Counted from the stretch's first letter, positions 32,677 through 42,508 are shown. The stretch: DNA of 64,000 bases from Thermoleophilales bacterium (GCA_020636955.1 JACJWY010000007.1:62001-126000); one strand, 5' to 3'. A program made the numbers and translations. The notes: generated by a model from the sequence alone, not told the origin.

Positions 32677-35199
32677 ATCCGCTTCCGGGCGAAGCCCTAC
32701 CCGGTCGATCTCGCGCTCGAACTTGAGCGGGCAACCGGACTGAGCCGACCGGTCGCCACCGTACTTACCCGACGCGGTCATTCCAATCCGGCTGATGCCG
32801 AAGCTTTTCTCGCCGCGGAAGAGAGCCACGACCCGTTCTCCTTCCGTGACATGGACCGGGCGGTGGGCCTGGTCACGGAAGCGATCGATTCGGGTGAGCG
32901 GATCACGATTTACGGCGACTACGACTGCGATGGCGTCTGCGCCACGGCGATCCTGGTCGGGGCAATCCGGGCACTGGGTGGTGAATGCGACTGGTTCATT
33001 CCGGACCGGATCGCCGACGGGTACGGGCTGAATCCGGAGGCGATCCGGCGGATCGGGGAGCGCGGCACATCGCTGGTGGTCACCGTCGACTGCGGGGTGA
33101 CATCCGTCGCCGAGGTGAAACTTGCAAAGGAACTGGGAATGAAGGTGGTGGTTACCGACCACCATCAGGTCGGCCCGGAGCTGCCGGATTGCCCGATTCT
33201 TCACCCGCAGGTAAGTGGCTATCCATATACCTCGCTCTGCGGGGCCGCGGTTGCGGCCAAACTGGCTTTGGCGTTGCGGAAATCGACCGGTTTCAACGGA
33301 GCCGCAGACGAGTCCGATCTAGATCTGGTCGCCCTTGCCACCGTCGCCGACATCATGCCGCTCACTGGTGAGAACCGTCATCTGGTGAGCGCGGGAGTGA
33401 AGGTTGCCCGCCGGGCCCGGCGGGTCGGGCTAGCGGCGTTGATGGCCGAGGCCCGCGTCGAGCCTTCGAGGTTGAAATCCGATGACTTCGGGTTCCGGCT
33501 CGGACCAAGGATAAACGCGGCCGGAAGGCTCTACCGGGCAGATGCGGGGGTCGAGCTCTTCCTCGCGGAGGACCGGGAGCGGGCCAATGAGATCGCCCGG
33601 GAGCTGGCCTCGGTCAACGCCGAGCGGAGGCGGGTTGAACAGGAAGTCGAGGCCCTCGCGAAAGCAGAGCTGCGGTCCCTCGGGAGTCCCGGGGCAGCCG
33701 TCGTCGTGGCAGGCGAAGGATGGCATCAGGGGGTGGTCGGGATCGTCGCCGCGAAACTGGTCAAGGCGAGCGGTCGCCCCGCCGTGGTCATCTCGATCGA
33801 TGGCGACACCGGCCGCGGCTCGGCCAGGTCGGTGCCCGGACTCGACCTCCATGCGGCCCTGGAGGACACCGCCTACCTGCTCGAATCCTTCGGCGGCCAC
33901 GCGGCTGCAGCCGGAATCACCATCCGGACCGATCGCATCGATCGGTTCCGGGAATCACTGGGCCGGGCGGTAGAGGCCCGGATCGGCAGTGAACCGGCCG
34001 AACCGGTAGTCGAATTCGACACGGTGGTGGGTGGTTCCGACCTCGGTCTGGACCTGGCCGAAGAGATGGAAAAGCTGCAGCCTTTCGGTAACGGGAACCC
34101 GCCGGTGCGGGTGGTGGTGCCAGGAGCACAGATCGAAAACGAGACTGCGATGGGTGAAGGGAAGCACTGCCGCTTCACGATCCGTTCCGGCTCCTACCGG
34201 GCCAAGGGAGTCTGCTTCGGGAAACCGTCACTCGGGCTGAAAGAGAACGCACGGGTGGATCTGGTGGCGGAGCTTGGAATCAACCACTGGAACGGGTCGA
34301 TCGAACCCCAGCTCAGGGTGACCGAGGTAGCCGTCATGACGGATGCGGAGCCGTTACCGGAATGCGAGTCGGATGAGTGGTGGGATCGCCTCGATGCGGC
34401 GATGACCGCAACTACCGAATCTGCGCATGGCGCCGAGGAGGCGGATCTACGGCTTGCCTCCGGCCCACGAGGGTTGCCCGGGGCTGCGCTGGCCGAACTG
34501 ATCAGCTCAGGTGAACGGATCGCGGTCCTCACGGCCGACGCCAGTCAACGGTGGCGGGGACTGGGAGGGGCCGGGCTGGGCCGCTTTTTCCCCGAACCAC
34601 GGGAATCGGCTGTAATCGGCATCTGGGCCGGCAGCCCGGTTTCCTGCCTGGAAGATGTCGAGGATGCAAGGGTTATGGTCACCGATTTCGTCACGCTGGC
34701 CGGACCGCGTCCTCCGGTTCTCGATTCCTTCGATCGGATTGCGCTGCTTGACCCGCCCTATCTGGGCGGGGCAATGGTCCGGATCGCGGCTGCCCGTCTG
34801 CCGATCCACCTTCTGGCCGGACCGGTCGAGTTCGAGTTCACATCGAAGGTCGCCGGTCACCAACTCGACCTCACCTTTCAGTTGCGGAACCTGTTCCGGG
34901 ATCTGCGCGAAGCTGCAACAGCTGACGGTGGTCAGGTCGGTGCGGAGGAGCTGAGAACGGTGCTGTCAAAGGATGGAAGCGCTTCCCGTTCACCAGAGCA
35001 GGCGGCCGTCCTTCTGAGGGTATTGCTCGAGACTGGTCTTGCCCGGAGTGAGGGCTCGGGAGGTGCCCGACGCGCCGGAGTCGTATCCTCGGAGAAGACG
35101 GACCTTTCGGTTTCGGCCGTTTTCACCGAACATTTCGAGCTTCATCGGGAGCACGTTCAATTACTGAATCGATTCGACAGGCAGACCCAGAGTCAGTGA
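32677..35199 (+). CDS. recJ: Single-stranded-DNA exonuclease RecJ (ATC or cryptic start)
   Basis: RecJ is a 5'-3' ssDNA exonuclease of the DHH family. Motifs: ERITIYGDYDCDGVCATAIL, the DHH of VTDHHQVG, LVALATVADIMPL, FRLGPRINAAGRL and GGHAAAAG. The only standard in-frame start is ATG 32851, but conserved RecJ N-terminal sequence (RFRAKPYPVDLALELERATGL) is encoded for 58 codons before it. Frame analysis from the preceding stop at 32554 finds no ATG, GTG or TTG before 32851; ATC 32677 follows AAAGG by nine bases and would give MRFRAK, the expected beginning (840 residues). The C-terminal third beyond about residue 575 is unusually long and of uncertain function. The stop overlaps rel (GTGA). 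Confidence 0.92.
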   Translation: MRFRAKPYPVDLALELERATGLSRPVATVLTRRGHSNPADAEAFLAAEESHDPFSFRDMDRAVGLVTEAIDSGERITIYGDYDCDGVCATAILVGAIRALGGECDWFIPDRIADGYGLNPEAIRRIGERGTSLVVTVDCGVTSVAEVKLAKELGMKVVVTDHHQVGPELPDCPILHPQVSGYPYTSLCGAAVAAKLALALRKSTGFNGAADESDLDLVALATVADIMPLTGENRHLVSAGVKVARRARRVGLAALMAEARVEPSRLKSDDFGFRLGPRINAAGRLYRADAGVELFLAEDRERANEIARELASVNAERRRVEQEVEALAKAELRSLGSPGAAVVVAGEGWHQGVVGIVAAKLVKASGRPAVVISIDGDTGRGSARSVPGLDLHAALEDTAYLLESFGGHAAAAGITIRTDRIDRFRESLGRAVEARIGSEPAEPVVEFDTVVGGSDLGLDLAEEMEKLQPFGNGNPPVRVVVPGAQIENETAMGEGKHCRFTIRSGSYRAKGVCFGKPSLGLKENARVDLVAELGINHWNGSIEPQLRVTEVAVMTDAEPLPECESDEWWDRLDAAMTATTESAHGAEEADLRLASGPRGLPGAALAELISSGERIAVLTADASQRWRGLGGAGLGRFFPEPRESAVIGIWAGSPVSCLEDVEDARVMVTDFVTLAGPRPPVLDSFDRIALLDPPYLGGAMVRIAAARLPIHLLAGPVEFEFTSKVAGHQLDLTFQLRNLFRDLREAATADGGQVGAEELRTVLSKDGSASRSPEQAAVLLRVLLETGLARSEGSGGARRAGVVSSEKTDLSVSAVFTEHFELHREHVQLLNRFDRQTQSQ

Positions 35200-37526
35200 T
35201 CCCGGAGTCCCGGACCCCGGTTGACGCCCCTGCCTCGGGCAATGGCCACGGGCCCGCTACCGGGCTTCACGGGACGGATTCCGAAATTCCCGACATGGCT
35301 GGACTCACGGCCCGCGAAAGGTCGCTCCTCGACGATCTCGTGGCAGTCATCCAGCAATTCGAAGCCGATCTGGCCACCCACGGCTCGGTTCCCGTGGTCG
35401 CGATCGACCGCGACGAGGTGACCCGTGCCTTCGTCTTCGCCTGCCGGCATCACGCCGACCAGAAGCGCAAGTCCGGCGACGAGTTCATCACCCATCCGGT
35501 CGGCGTGGCCCGGATCTGCGTCGGCATGGCCCTCGACACCGAAACGCTATGTGCCGCGCTTCTCCACGACACCGTCGAGGACACTTCCGCCAGCCTCGAG
35601 GAAATCCGGGAAGAGTTCAGCCCGACCGTTGCCCGGCTGGTCGACGGCGTGACCAAGCTGACCGAGATCACCTTCGAAAGCCGCGACGAGAGGCAGGCAG
35701 AGAATTACCGCAAGATGATGGTCGCGATGGCGACCGACGTGCGGGTGATCCTGATCAAGCTCGCCGACCGGCTTCACAACATGCGAACCCTGAGTTCGCT
35801 GCCAAAGCAGAAGCAGATCCTCAAGTCCCGCGAAACGCTCGAGATCTATGCCCCGCTGGCCCATCGCCTCGGCATTCACGCGATCAAGTGGGAACTCGAG
35901 GACCTCGCCTTCGCGACGCTCCACCCCCGCAAGTATTCGGAAATCAAGCATCTGGTCGCCCAGCAGAGGACCGAGCGTGAGAACTTCGTCGAGGACGCGG
36001 GCCGTTACCTGTCGGAAGAACTCGAGAAGGTCGGGATCGACGCCGAGATCGCCGGCCGGGCCAAACACTTCTATTCGATCTATACGAAGATGACCAAGAA
36101 GGGGCGCGAGTTCAACGAGATCTTCGACCTCACTGCGATGCGGGTGATCGTGGGCTCGGTAAAGGACTGTTACGGCGCGATCGGGGTGATCCACTCGCTC
36201 TGGAAGCCGTTGCCGGGACGGTTCAAGGATTACGTCGCCATGCCCAAGGCGAACATGTACCAGGCCCTGCATACGACGGTGATCGGACTTGAAGGCAAAC
36301 CGCTCGAAATCCAGATCCGGACGGCCGAGATGCACCGCCTCGCCGAGTACGGCATTGCCGCCCATGTGGCCTACAAGGAAGGCAGTACCGGCGCCAACGC
36401 CTCCCGGGAGAAGATGACCTGGCTGAGGCAGCTGGTCGAGTCGGAATCCGAGCAGGATCCAACCGAGTTCCTTCAGTCGCTGAAGGAAGACCTTTTCGAG
36501 GACGAGGTGTTCGTCTTCACCCCGAAAGGCGAGGTGATGAACCTTTCCGCCGGATCGACTCCGGTCGATTTCGCCTATTCGATTCACACCGACGTCGGTC
36601 ACCGTTGCGTCGGGGCGAAAGTGAACGGAAAGATCGTACCGCTCCACTACCAGCTGAAATCGGGCGACATCGTCGAGGTCCTGACCGCGAACAAGGACCG
36701 GGGACCTTCCCGGGACTGGTTGAAGTTGGTCGGTACCAGCCGGGCCCGCAACAAGATCAGGGCCTGGTTCCGGGAAGAGCGGCGCGAGGATGCCGAACGT
36801 GACGGCCGGGAGGCCTTGGCCGCGGCGCTGCGCAAACGCGACCTGCCGCCACAGAAGTTCTCCGGGTCGCCGATGCTGGCTGACGTGATGCGCGAAATGG
36901 GTTTCCGCAAGGCGGAGGATTTCTACATTGCCCTGGGTCAGGGCAAGGTTTCCGCCAGGACGACTGCCAACAAGCTGATTCAGCGATTGAGGCAGGGCGA
37001 GATCATCGAACCGGCCCCGGTCGAGAACGTCGAGTCCGGAACGCCGAAACGAAGCCGGGCGATCCGCGAAGCCTCCGAGTTCGGGATCAAGGTGGAAGGC
37101 CTGGAAAATGTGGCTCTGCGCCTGGCCAAGTGTTGTCGCCCGGTGCCAGGCGACGAGATCGTCGGTTACGTCTCCCTGGGCCGGGGGATCACGATCCATC
37201 AGGCTAGTTGCCAGAACGTGGCCGATCTGGAAAAGTCACCCGAACGGATGATCGATGTCGCCTGGGAAGGCGAGAACGAGGCCACCTTCCGGGTCGAGAT
37301 CCAGGTCGACGCATACGACCGCACCCGCCTGCTCGAGGATCTTTCCCGCACCTTCTCCGAGGCCGGGGTGAACATCATTTCGGCCAACCTCACGACCAAC
37401 CCGCCAATGGTCAAGAACCGGTTCGTGGTGGAAGTCGGGGACACCGGCCAGCTCAAGCAGTGCATCAACCGGATCCGGCACGTCGAGAGCGTGTTCGACG
37501 CTCACCGAGTCAACGCGACAGACTGA
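35196..37526 (+). CDS. rel: Bifunctional (p)ppGpp synthetase/hydrolase Rel
   Basis: A long RelA/SpoT protein of 776 residues controlling the stringent response. After a disordered first ~45 residues come the HD hydrolase domain (FACRHHADQKRKSGDEFITHPVGVA, LLHDTVEDT, IKLADRLHNMRTL), the synthetase domain (IYTKMTKKGREFNEIFDLTAMRVIV, FKDYVAMPKANMYQALHTTV), TGS (FVFTPKGEVMNLSAGSTPVDFAY), a zinc-finger region LAKCCRPVPGDEIVGYV and a C-terminal ACT domain. Hydrolase and synthetase motifs both appear intact, so it should be bifunctional. GTG 35196 is chosen for its overlap with recJ; ATG 35295 would remove the disordered part only. Confidence 0.96.
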   Translation: MIPESRTPVDAPASGNGHGPATGLHGTDSEIPDMAGLTARERSLLDDLVAVIQQFEADLATHGSVPVVAIDRDEVTRAFVFACRHHADQKRKSGDEFITHPVGVARICVGMALDTETLCAALLHDTVEDTSASLEEIREEFSPTVARLVDGVTKLTEITFESRDERQAENYRKMMVAMATDVRVILIKLADRLHNMRTLSSLPKQKQILKSRETLEIYAPLAHRLGIHAIKWELEDLAFATLHPRKYSEIKHLVAQQRTERENFVEDAGRYLSEELEKVGIDAEIAGRAKHFYSIYTKMTKKGREFNEIFDLTAMRVIVGSVKDCYGAIGVIHSLWKPLPGRFKDYVAMPKANMYQALHTTVIGLEGKPLEIQIRTAEMHRLAEYGIAAHVAYKEGSTGANASREKMTWLRQLVESESEQDPTEFLQSLKEDLFEDEVFVFTPKGEVMNLSAGSTPVDFAYSIHTDVGHRCVGAKVNGKIVPLHYQLKSGDIVEVLTANKDRGPSRDWLKLVGTSRARNKIRAWFREERREDAERDGREALAAALRKRDLPPQKFSGSPMLADVMREMGFRKAEDFYIALGQGKVSARTTANKLIQRLRQGEIIEPAPVENVESGTPKRSRAIREASEFGIKVEGLENVALRLAKCCRPVPGDEIVGYVSLGRGITIHQASCQNVADLEKSPERMIDVAWEGENEATFRVEIQVDAYDRTRLLEDLSRTFSEAGVNIISANLTTNPPMVKNRFVVEVGDTGQLKQCINRIRHVESVFDAHRVNATD

Positions 37527-37530
37527 GGCG

Positions 37531-38811
37531 ATGGGCCGGACGATCGCATTCTTCCCCGAGGGTGCCTACGGTCCGACCAATAACTGCGTGGGCATCGGCC
37601 AGGTCCTGCGGGCCCGTGGTGACCGGGTCGTCTTCATCATCGAGGAATCGTTCGCCGGCACTCTGGAGGCCCAGGGTTTCGAGGAAAGGCTGATGCGACT
37701 CGGTCCACCGCCGGAGCAGGAGGAAGCTCCGGGGCAGTTCTGGAAGGACTTCGTGGCGGAGAACGCGCCGGTGTTTCGGACGCCCACGATCGAGCAGCTG
37801 ACCGGCTTCATCGAACCGACCTTCCGCGCCCTTTTCGATGGTGCTTCTTACGTGGACGACCGGCTGAGCGAGATCATCGAAGAGATCGATGCTGACGCGA
37901 TCGTCGAAGACAACGTGGTCGCCTTTCCGGCCCTTTCGGCAAGCAGCCGGCCCTGGGTGCGGATCGTTTCCTGCAACCCGACCGAGATCTTCGATCCCGA
38001 GCTCCCGCCTGTGTTCTCGGGTCTGCCAAAGGAAGATCATTCGGACTGGCAGACCTTCCGGGCCGAATACGACCGGGTGCTCGGGCCGCTTCATGCCGAG
38101 TACAGCGAGTTCTGCCAGCAGCGAGGGGCGCCGCCCCTTGCCGAGCGGGCCTTCATCCACGAATCCCCGTACCTGAATTTCTACGCCTTTCCCTCGGAGA
38201 TTGACTATCCCAGGTCGAACGCTCTCGGCGATCTCTGGCACAACCTCGACTCGACGATCAGGTCGAGCGAAGAGGACTGGATCCCGCCGTCACCGCTCAG
38301 CGAAGGGGAGGGGTCGCTGGTCTACCTCAGCCTGGGATCGCTCGGATCGGCCGACGTCGGCCTGATGCAGGGCCTGATCGACACCCTTGATTCTTCACCT
38401 CACCGGGCGGTGGTCTCGATGGGCCCGCTCCACGATCAGCTCAGACTCGGGGACCGCATGACCGGAGCTGAATTCTTGCCGCAGACCTCGGTTCTGCCCC
38501 ATGTGGATCTGGTGATCACCCATGGCGGCAACAACACGGTGGTCGAGTCACTCCACAACGGCAAGCCGATGATCGTCCTCCCGCTTTTCTGGGACCAGCA
38601 TGACAATGCGCAGCGGATCGAGGAAAAAGGCTTCGGTCGCCGCCTCGACACATACCGCCACGAGCCGGCGCAGCTGCTCGACGCGGTCGACGAACTCCTC
38701 GCCGACCACTCTCTCCGTTCCCGACTCGAAGCCACTTCGACCCGCCTCAAGGGCCGGAACGGGGTGGATGAAGCCGCAACCCTGATCGAAACCGTTGCTA
38801 ACGCTGGCTAG
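37531..38811 (+). CDS. Glycosyltransferase, GT1/UGT-like
   Basis: A 426-residue GT-B transferase. The N-terminal domain starts TIAFFPEGAYGPTNNCVGIGQVLRARGD, and the C-terminal donor domain carries LVYLSLGSLG and the UGT-type signature LVITHGGNNTVVESLHNGKPMIVLPLFWDQHDNA (~residues 328-365), which in UDP-glycosyltransferases binds the sugar nucleotide. No membrane segment is evident. It begins 4 bases after the rel stop. Acceptor is unknown. Its stop shares CTAG with the convergent thiamine-binding-type gene. Confidence 0.88.
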   Translation: MGRTIAFFPEGAYGPTNNCVGIGQVLRARGDRVVFIIEESFAGTLEAQGFEERLMRLGPPPEQEEAPGQFWKDFVAENAPVFRTPTIEQLTGFIEPTFRALFDGASYVDDRLSEIIEEIDADAIVEDNVVAFPALSASSRPWVRIVSCNPTEIFDPELPPVFSGLPKEDHSDWQTFRAEYDRVLGPLHAEYSEFCQQRGAPPLAERAFIHESPYLNFYAFPSEIDYPRSNALGDLWHNLDSTIRSSEEDWIPPSPLSEGEGSLVYLSLGSLGSADVGLMQGLIDTLDSSPHRAVVSMGPLHDQLRLGDRMTGAEFLPQTSVLPHVDLVITHGGNNTVVESLHNGKPMIVLPLFWDQHDNAQRIEEKGFGRRLDTYRHEPAQLLDAVDELLADHSLRSRLEATSTRLKGRNGVDEAATLIETVANAG

Positions 38812-39107
38812 AGCCGGTCGGTTACCGCCCGGACCTTGGACTCCAGGGTCTGCTCCTTGTCGGTTCTCTGGTCGATCTTGAGGATCGTGTAGACGCGGGG
38901 AATCCCGGAATCGAAAGGGAGAGCGTGTATTTTGGCAGCGAGGGCGAAGATGTCCTCCGGCTCGCCTTCCAGCGCTGTGCCCATGGCGTGGATCTCGAAC
39001 CGGACTTTGTCCTGGCCCTCAAGGTGACGGGCGATCACCGCGAGCAGATCGGAAACAGAAGCCCCCTCACGACCAATTGGTAACACGGTAATTTCGGCAG
39101 TGGCCAT
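38808..39107 (-). CDS. MTH1187-family thiamine-binding protein
   Basis: A 99-residue ferredoxin-like-fold protein of the MTH1187/YkoF-like family, recognised by the start ATAEITVLPIGREGASVSDLLAV and by FEIHAMGTALEGE, where in characterised members the pocket binds thiamine or a related ligand. Small, soluble and probably oligomeric. No thiamine genes are adjacent. It converges on the glycosyltransferase gene, whose stop overlaps its own. Confidence 0.85.
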   Translation of the reverse strand: MATAEITVLPIGREGASVSDLLAVIARHLEGQDKVRFEIHAMGTALEGEPEDIFALAAKIHALPFDSGIPRVYTILKIDQRTDKEQTLESKVRAVTDRL

Positions 39108-39172
39108 ACACGAATGTTAGCCGCCGAACTCGGGCATACCGAAGGTCTTGCCCGCCAGCCCCGCTCCGGATG

Positions 39173-40144
39173 TCAGGCGACGATGGTCAGGGCTCCCGGG
39201 GCGGCTTCGAGGCTCACCTCCGCAAAGGTTCCGATGTAATCGCCGTCCACCTGAACCGGGAACTCCATGAGCTCCCCCGACTCGTCTCTGGAACCGGAAC
39301 GGATGCGGGCTTCGGTGAAGTGCTCGAAGGCCTCGACCTGGCCATGCCTGGCCGCACGCAGCTTCTGGGTCAGCAGGCGGGGGACGACCATCCCCATGTC
39401 GAGCAGGTTTGCCCGTTTGAGGAGGATTAGGCCCAGTGCTCCGTCGTCGATCTCGACGTTCTCGCAGACGTGAACGGGCTGCTTGCCGAAATAAGTGAAA
39501 GGGTCGGAGTTCTGGGCAAGGGCAGTGACCCCGTTGGTGATTCTGCCGTCGATTTCCAGTTCGAGCCTTACCGGATTTCTCATGTAGTTCCGGAAATAGC
39601 CCTTGGTGGCCACCCAGGAGTAAAACCAGGGGCCGGCCCGGCGCTTCCATTTGGGGTTGGCGTCAACCTGCTCAACCACCGTTGCGTCGATGCCGGCACC
39701 GCAGGAGAAGACGAAATGCCGGTCGTTGACCTTGCCGAGGTCAATCGTGCGGGGCTGGAAATCATCGGCCAGCGAAAGCAGGTGCTCGGTCGCGTCAACC
39801 ACATCGTTGGGGATGCCGAGCGTCCGGCAAACCACGTTGGTGTTGCCACCGGGAAGGAAGGTGACCGGGATATCGGTGCCGGCCAGTCCGTTGGCGACCT
39901 CGTTCACCGTGCCGTCCCCGCCGAAGGCGACCACTATGTCGTATCCGCCGTCGCGGGCCTCGCGGCCGATCTCGGTTGCGTGGTCCTGGCTTTCGGTGGC
40001 CTCGACCTCGACCTCGTAGCGGCCCTGGAGCGCGTAGACCACAAGGTTCTTGAGGCGGTCCGAAACCGTGGTCGCATAGGGATTGACGATGATCAGCATC
40101 CGCCGCTTGCCGTTCATCCTGGTTACGGCCGGTTCGGCGTTCAC
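39173..40144 (-). CDS. Diacylglycerol/lipid kinase family protein
   Basis: A 323-residue DagK-like lipid kinase. The nucleotide-binding motif is VVAFGGDGTVNEVANGL and the second conserved block VTFLPGGNTNVVCRTLG; the beta-sandwich C-terminal domain begins near RTIDLGKVNDRHFVFSCGAGIDATV. It would phosphorylate diacylglycerol or a related lipid alcohol at the membrane; the exact lipid is unknown. Start ATG 40144 overlaps the end of the upstream MBL gene, so the minus-strand genes from 42508 to 39173 form a coupled run. Confidence 0.9.
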   Translation of the reverse strand: MNAEPAVTRMNGKRRMLIIVNPYATTVSDRLKNLVVYALQGRYEVEVEATESQDHATEIGREARDGGYDIVVAFGGDGTVNEVANGLAGTDIPVTFLPGGNTNVVCRTLGIPNDVVDATEHLLSLADDFQPRTIDLGKVNDRHFVFSCGAGIDATVVEQVDANPKWKRRAGPWFYSWVATKGYFRNYMRNPVRLELEIDGRITNGVTALAQNSDPFTYFGKQPVHVCENVEIDDGALGLILLKRANLLDMGMVVPRLLTQKLRAARHGQVEAFEHFTEARIRSGSRDESGELMEFPVQVDGDYIGTFAEVSLEAAPGALTIVA

Positions 40145-41160
40145 CTGACCGCCTCGAAGGTCGAATATTTCTCGCCCTCATGCTCGACGACCCGCCCGTC
40201 GGCCATCAGGATGTCGAGGTGCCCAATCACCTCGGAAAGGGTCAGGTAGGCCTGGGTCAGGGCAATGTCGCCCCAGATCTGGGTGGCCACTCCATGAGGT
40301 GAACTGTGGCCTGCGGCAACCAGGTCGTAGATCTTCTCGGTGCGTCGGTCCTGGCCGGCCAGGCGCCTCTTGATCAGATCGGCGTGATCGGTGATTGCCA
40401 GGCCGTGGCCGGAGAGCATGATCGCGACCGGCATCTCCGCTGTTGCCTTCAGCGAATCCCGGTAGTTGATTAGGGACCTGGTGCGCTGGCCGCTTCCGTC
40501 CAGGGATTGCGAGATCAGGGGGTTCGACGAGATGTGAGAGAGAAGATGGTCGCCGCCGAACATCAATTCACGCTCGCTGTCCCAGAAGACTGTGTCGGAC
40601 GGGCTGTGACCGGGCCGGTGGAAGATCTCGTAATCCCTGGAGCCCATGTTGATCGTCGACCCGGCGCCGAAAGGCTGGGTGACCTCCACCGGGGAACCCA
40701 GTTCCCGGAAACTGGCGGTCACCTCCTTGAGAACGTTGGCGACATCTTCCTTCACGCCGTAGCGCACCATCAGATCCACGGCCATCTGGTCTTCCTTCTC
40801 GGACCCCCAGCTGAACCTCGCCAGGCGCGCGACGGAGATGTCGATCGCGGCCACATCCGCACCGGAGGCCTCGACAACCGAGCTGATGCCACCGATGTGG
40901 TCGATGTGCTGATGGGTGGCCACGACCAGGTCGATGTCCTCAAGCCGGTGGCCGGCGGCCTCGACCCCCGACTTCAGGCCCTCCCACGATTTCTCGGAGC
41001 GGGGTCCGGCATCGATCAGGGTGAGCGGGTCCCCTTCGATCAGATAGCAATTGACCCGGCCGACCGCGAAAGGCGTTGGCACCGGAATCGTGTGAATTCC
41101 CCAGTTGCGGGCCTGCGCCAACGCGGCTTCGGATTCCGGTGTCGGATCCGGCTCAGCCAC
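40141..41160 (-). CDS. MBL-fold metallo-hydrolase
   Basis: A 339-residue metallo-beta-lactamase-fold hydrolase with the metal motif VVATHQHIDHIGG, the later His of FHRPGHSPSD, and a C-terminal domain with GGDHLLSHIS and a helical tail (residues ~240-330) typical of the LACTB2/glyoxalase-II-like branch. Likely substrates are small thioesters or lactones, but the specificity is unknown. The start overlaps the upstream phosphohexomutase stop by eight bases; the lipid-kinase start overlaps its end. Confidence 0.9.
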   Translation of the reverse strand: MAEPDPTPESEAALAQARNWGIHTIPVPTPFAVGRVNCYLIEGDPLTLIDAGPRSEKSWEGLKSGVEAAGHRLEDIDLVVATHQHIDHIGGISSVVEASGADVAAIDISVARLARFSWGSEKEDQMAVDLMVRYGVKEDVANVLKEVTASFRELGSPVEVTQPFGAGSTINMGSRDYEIFHRPGHSPSDTVFWDSERELMFGGDHLLSHISSNPLISQSLDGSGQRTRSLINYRDSLKATAEMPVAIMLSGHGLAITDHADLIKRRLAGQDRRTEKIYDLVAAGHSSPHGVATQIWGDIALTQAYLTLSEVIGHLDILMADGRVVEHEGEKYSTFEAVR

Positions 41161-42508
41161 GAATGACCGCCAGCACCCCGTCCCGCTTTTCTTCCATGTC
41201 TTCCCGGGAGACCAGGGATTCCAGGTTCAGTCGAAGGAGCGGCTCGGTGTTAGAGGGCCGGACGTTGAAGTGCCAGTCGTCGTAATCGATCGAAACGCCG
41301 TCGAGGTGAGTGATCTCGGCCTCGGGGTGCATGGCCTCGATCTGGTCCATCTTGCCCTGGGGATCTTCGACCTCCGAGTTGATTTCCCCGGAAATGAAGT
41401 ACTTCGCGTGGAACTCCTCCATCAGCTTCGAAAGCGATCGGCCATCGGTCGAAATGAGTTCGAGCAGCCGCAGAGCGGGGATCGAACCCGAATCGGCGCA
41501 GAAGAAATCCCGGAAGTAATAGTGGCCGGAGACCTCGCCCCCGAAGACGGCATTTTCTTCACGCATGCGCCGCTTGAAGAAGGCGTGCCCGACCCGGGAG
41601 AGGTCGGTCCTGCCGCCGGCTGCGGCGACTACATCCGGCACCGCGCGACTTGACCTCGGGTCGTAAAGGATTGTGCCGCCGGGCTCGCTTTCCAGGGCCG
41701 AGCGGGCAAGCAGGGCGCAGATGAAGTCACCGTCACAGAAGCGGCCCTCGCCGTCGATGAAAAAGCAGCGGTCGGAGTCGCCATCCCAGGCGATGCCAAG
41801 GTCCGCGCCTTCTTCCTTGACCGTCCTGATGATCAGCTGGCGGTTTTCTTCAAGCAGGGGGTTAGGTTCGTGGTCGGGGAATTCCCCGTTCGGCTCGAAG
41901 TACAGCTCGACCAGGTCCATTCCCAGCTGTTTCAGGATCGGGCCGACCATCGGTCCGGCCATGCCATTGCCGCCGTCGACGACGATTCGCATCGGTTTGA
42001 CCTTCTCCGGGTCGATGAAGCCGAGAGCGGCTTCGTGGTACTCGTCCCAGAGGTCGATTTCCTCGTGGCTGCCGCCTCCCGGGGCCACGCCCATCCCGGC
42101 CTTGACCAGACCGCGGATGTCGCCGATTCCGGCGTCACCGGAAAGCGCCAGGGCCCCCTTCTGAACCAGCTTCACCCCGGTGTAGGCCTTCGGGTTGTGG
42201 GAGGCCGTGCACATCGCCCCGCCGTCGAGATCCCGGCTGCCAACGAGGTAGTAGAGCATCTCCGTCGCCACCTGCCCGGCATCGATCACATGCGCTCCCT
42301 CGGCGACCATGCCGTCAAGGTAGGCCGCGGCCATGGTCGGAGCCGAGAGTCTCATGTCCCGGCCAAGGCCGATCTTGAGGTCCTGCGGGTCCTTTCGCAC
42401 CAGATCCGCGAGCGTGAGCACAAAGGCCCGCCCGATCTGCTCCGCTGTGTTCTCGTCCATCTCGTCGCCATAGAGACCACGGATGTCATATGCCTTGAAG
42501 ATGGAAAT
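41153..42508 (-). CDS. manB: Phosphomannomutase/phosphoglucomutase (ATT or cryptic start)
   Basis: Alpha-D-phosphohexomutase interconverting hexose 1- and 6-phosphates. Motifs: catalytic phosphoserine in CTASHNPKAYTG, metal loop AWDGDSDRCFFI, sugar-binding GGEVSGHYYF and phosphate loop VRPSNTEPLLRL. The first standard start is ATG 42460, but the conserved family N-terminus SIFKAYDIRGLYGDE is encoded in frame just upstream, and between the previous in-frame TAG (42541) and ATG 42460 there is no ATG, GTG or TTG. ATT 42508 lies directly at the expected Met position and follows AGGAAAGG by about eight bases. With it the protein has 451 residues, normal length. A sequence error at this codon is the alternative. 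Confidence 0.92.
   Translation of the reverse strand: MSIFKAYDIRGLYGDEMDENTAEQIGRAFVLTLADLVRKDPQDLKIGLGRDMRLSAPTMAAAYLDGMVAEGAHVIDAGQVATEMLYYLVGSRDLDGGAMCTASHNPKAYTGVKLVQKGALALSGDAGIGDIRGLVKAGMGVAPGGGSHEEIDLWDEYHEAALGFIDPEKVKPMRIVVDGGNGMAGPMVGPILKQLGMDLVELYFEPNGEFPDHEPNPLLEENRQLIIRTVKEEGADLGIAWDGDSDRCFFIDGEGRFCDGDFICALLARSALESEPGGTILYDPRSSRAVPDVVAAAGGRTDLSRVGHAFFKRRMREENAVFGGEVSGHYYFRDFFCADSGSIPALRLLELISTDGRSLSKLMEEFHAKYFISGEINSEVEDPQGKMDQIEAMHPEAEITHLDGVSIDYDDWHFNVRPSNTEPLLRLNLESLVSREDMEEKRDGVLAVIRG

Noticed and set aside
35547..37199. 550-codon open frame antisense to rel
   Set aside because: No domain and mirrored codon bias; rel on the other strand is certain.
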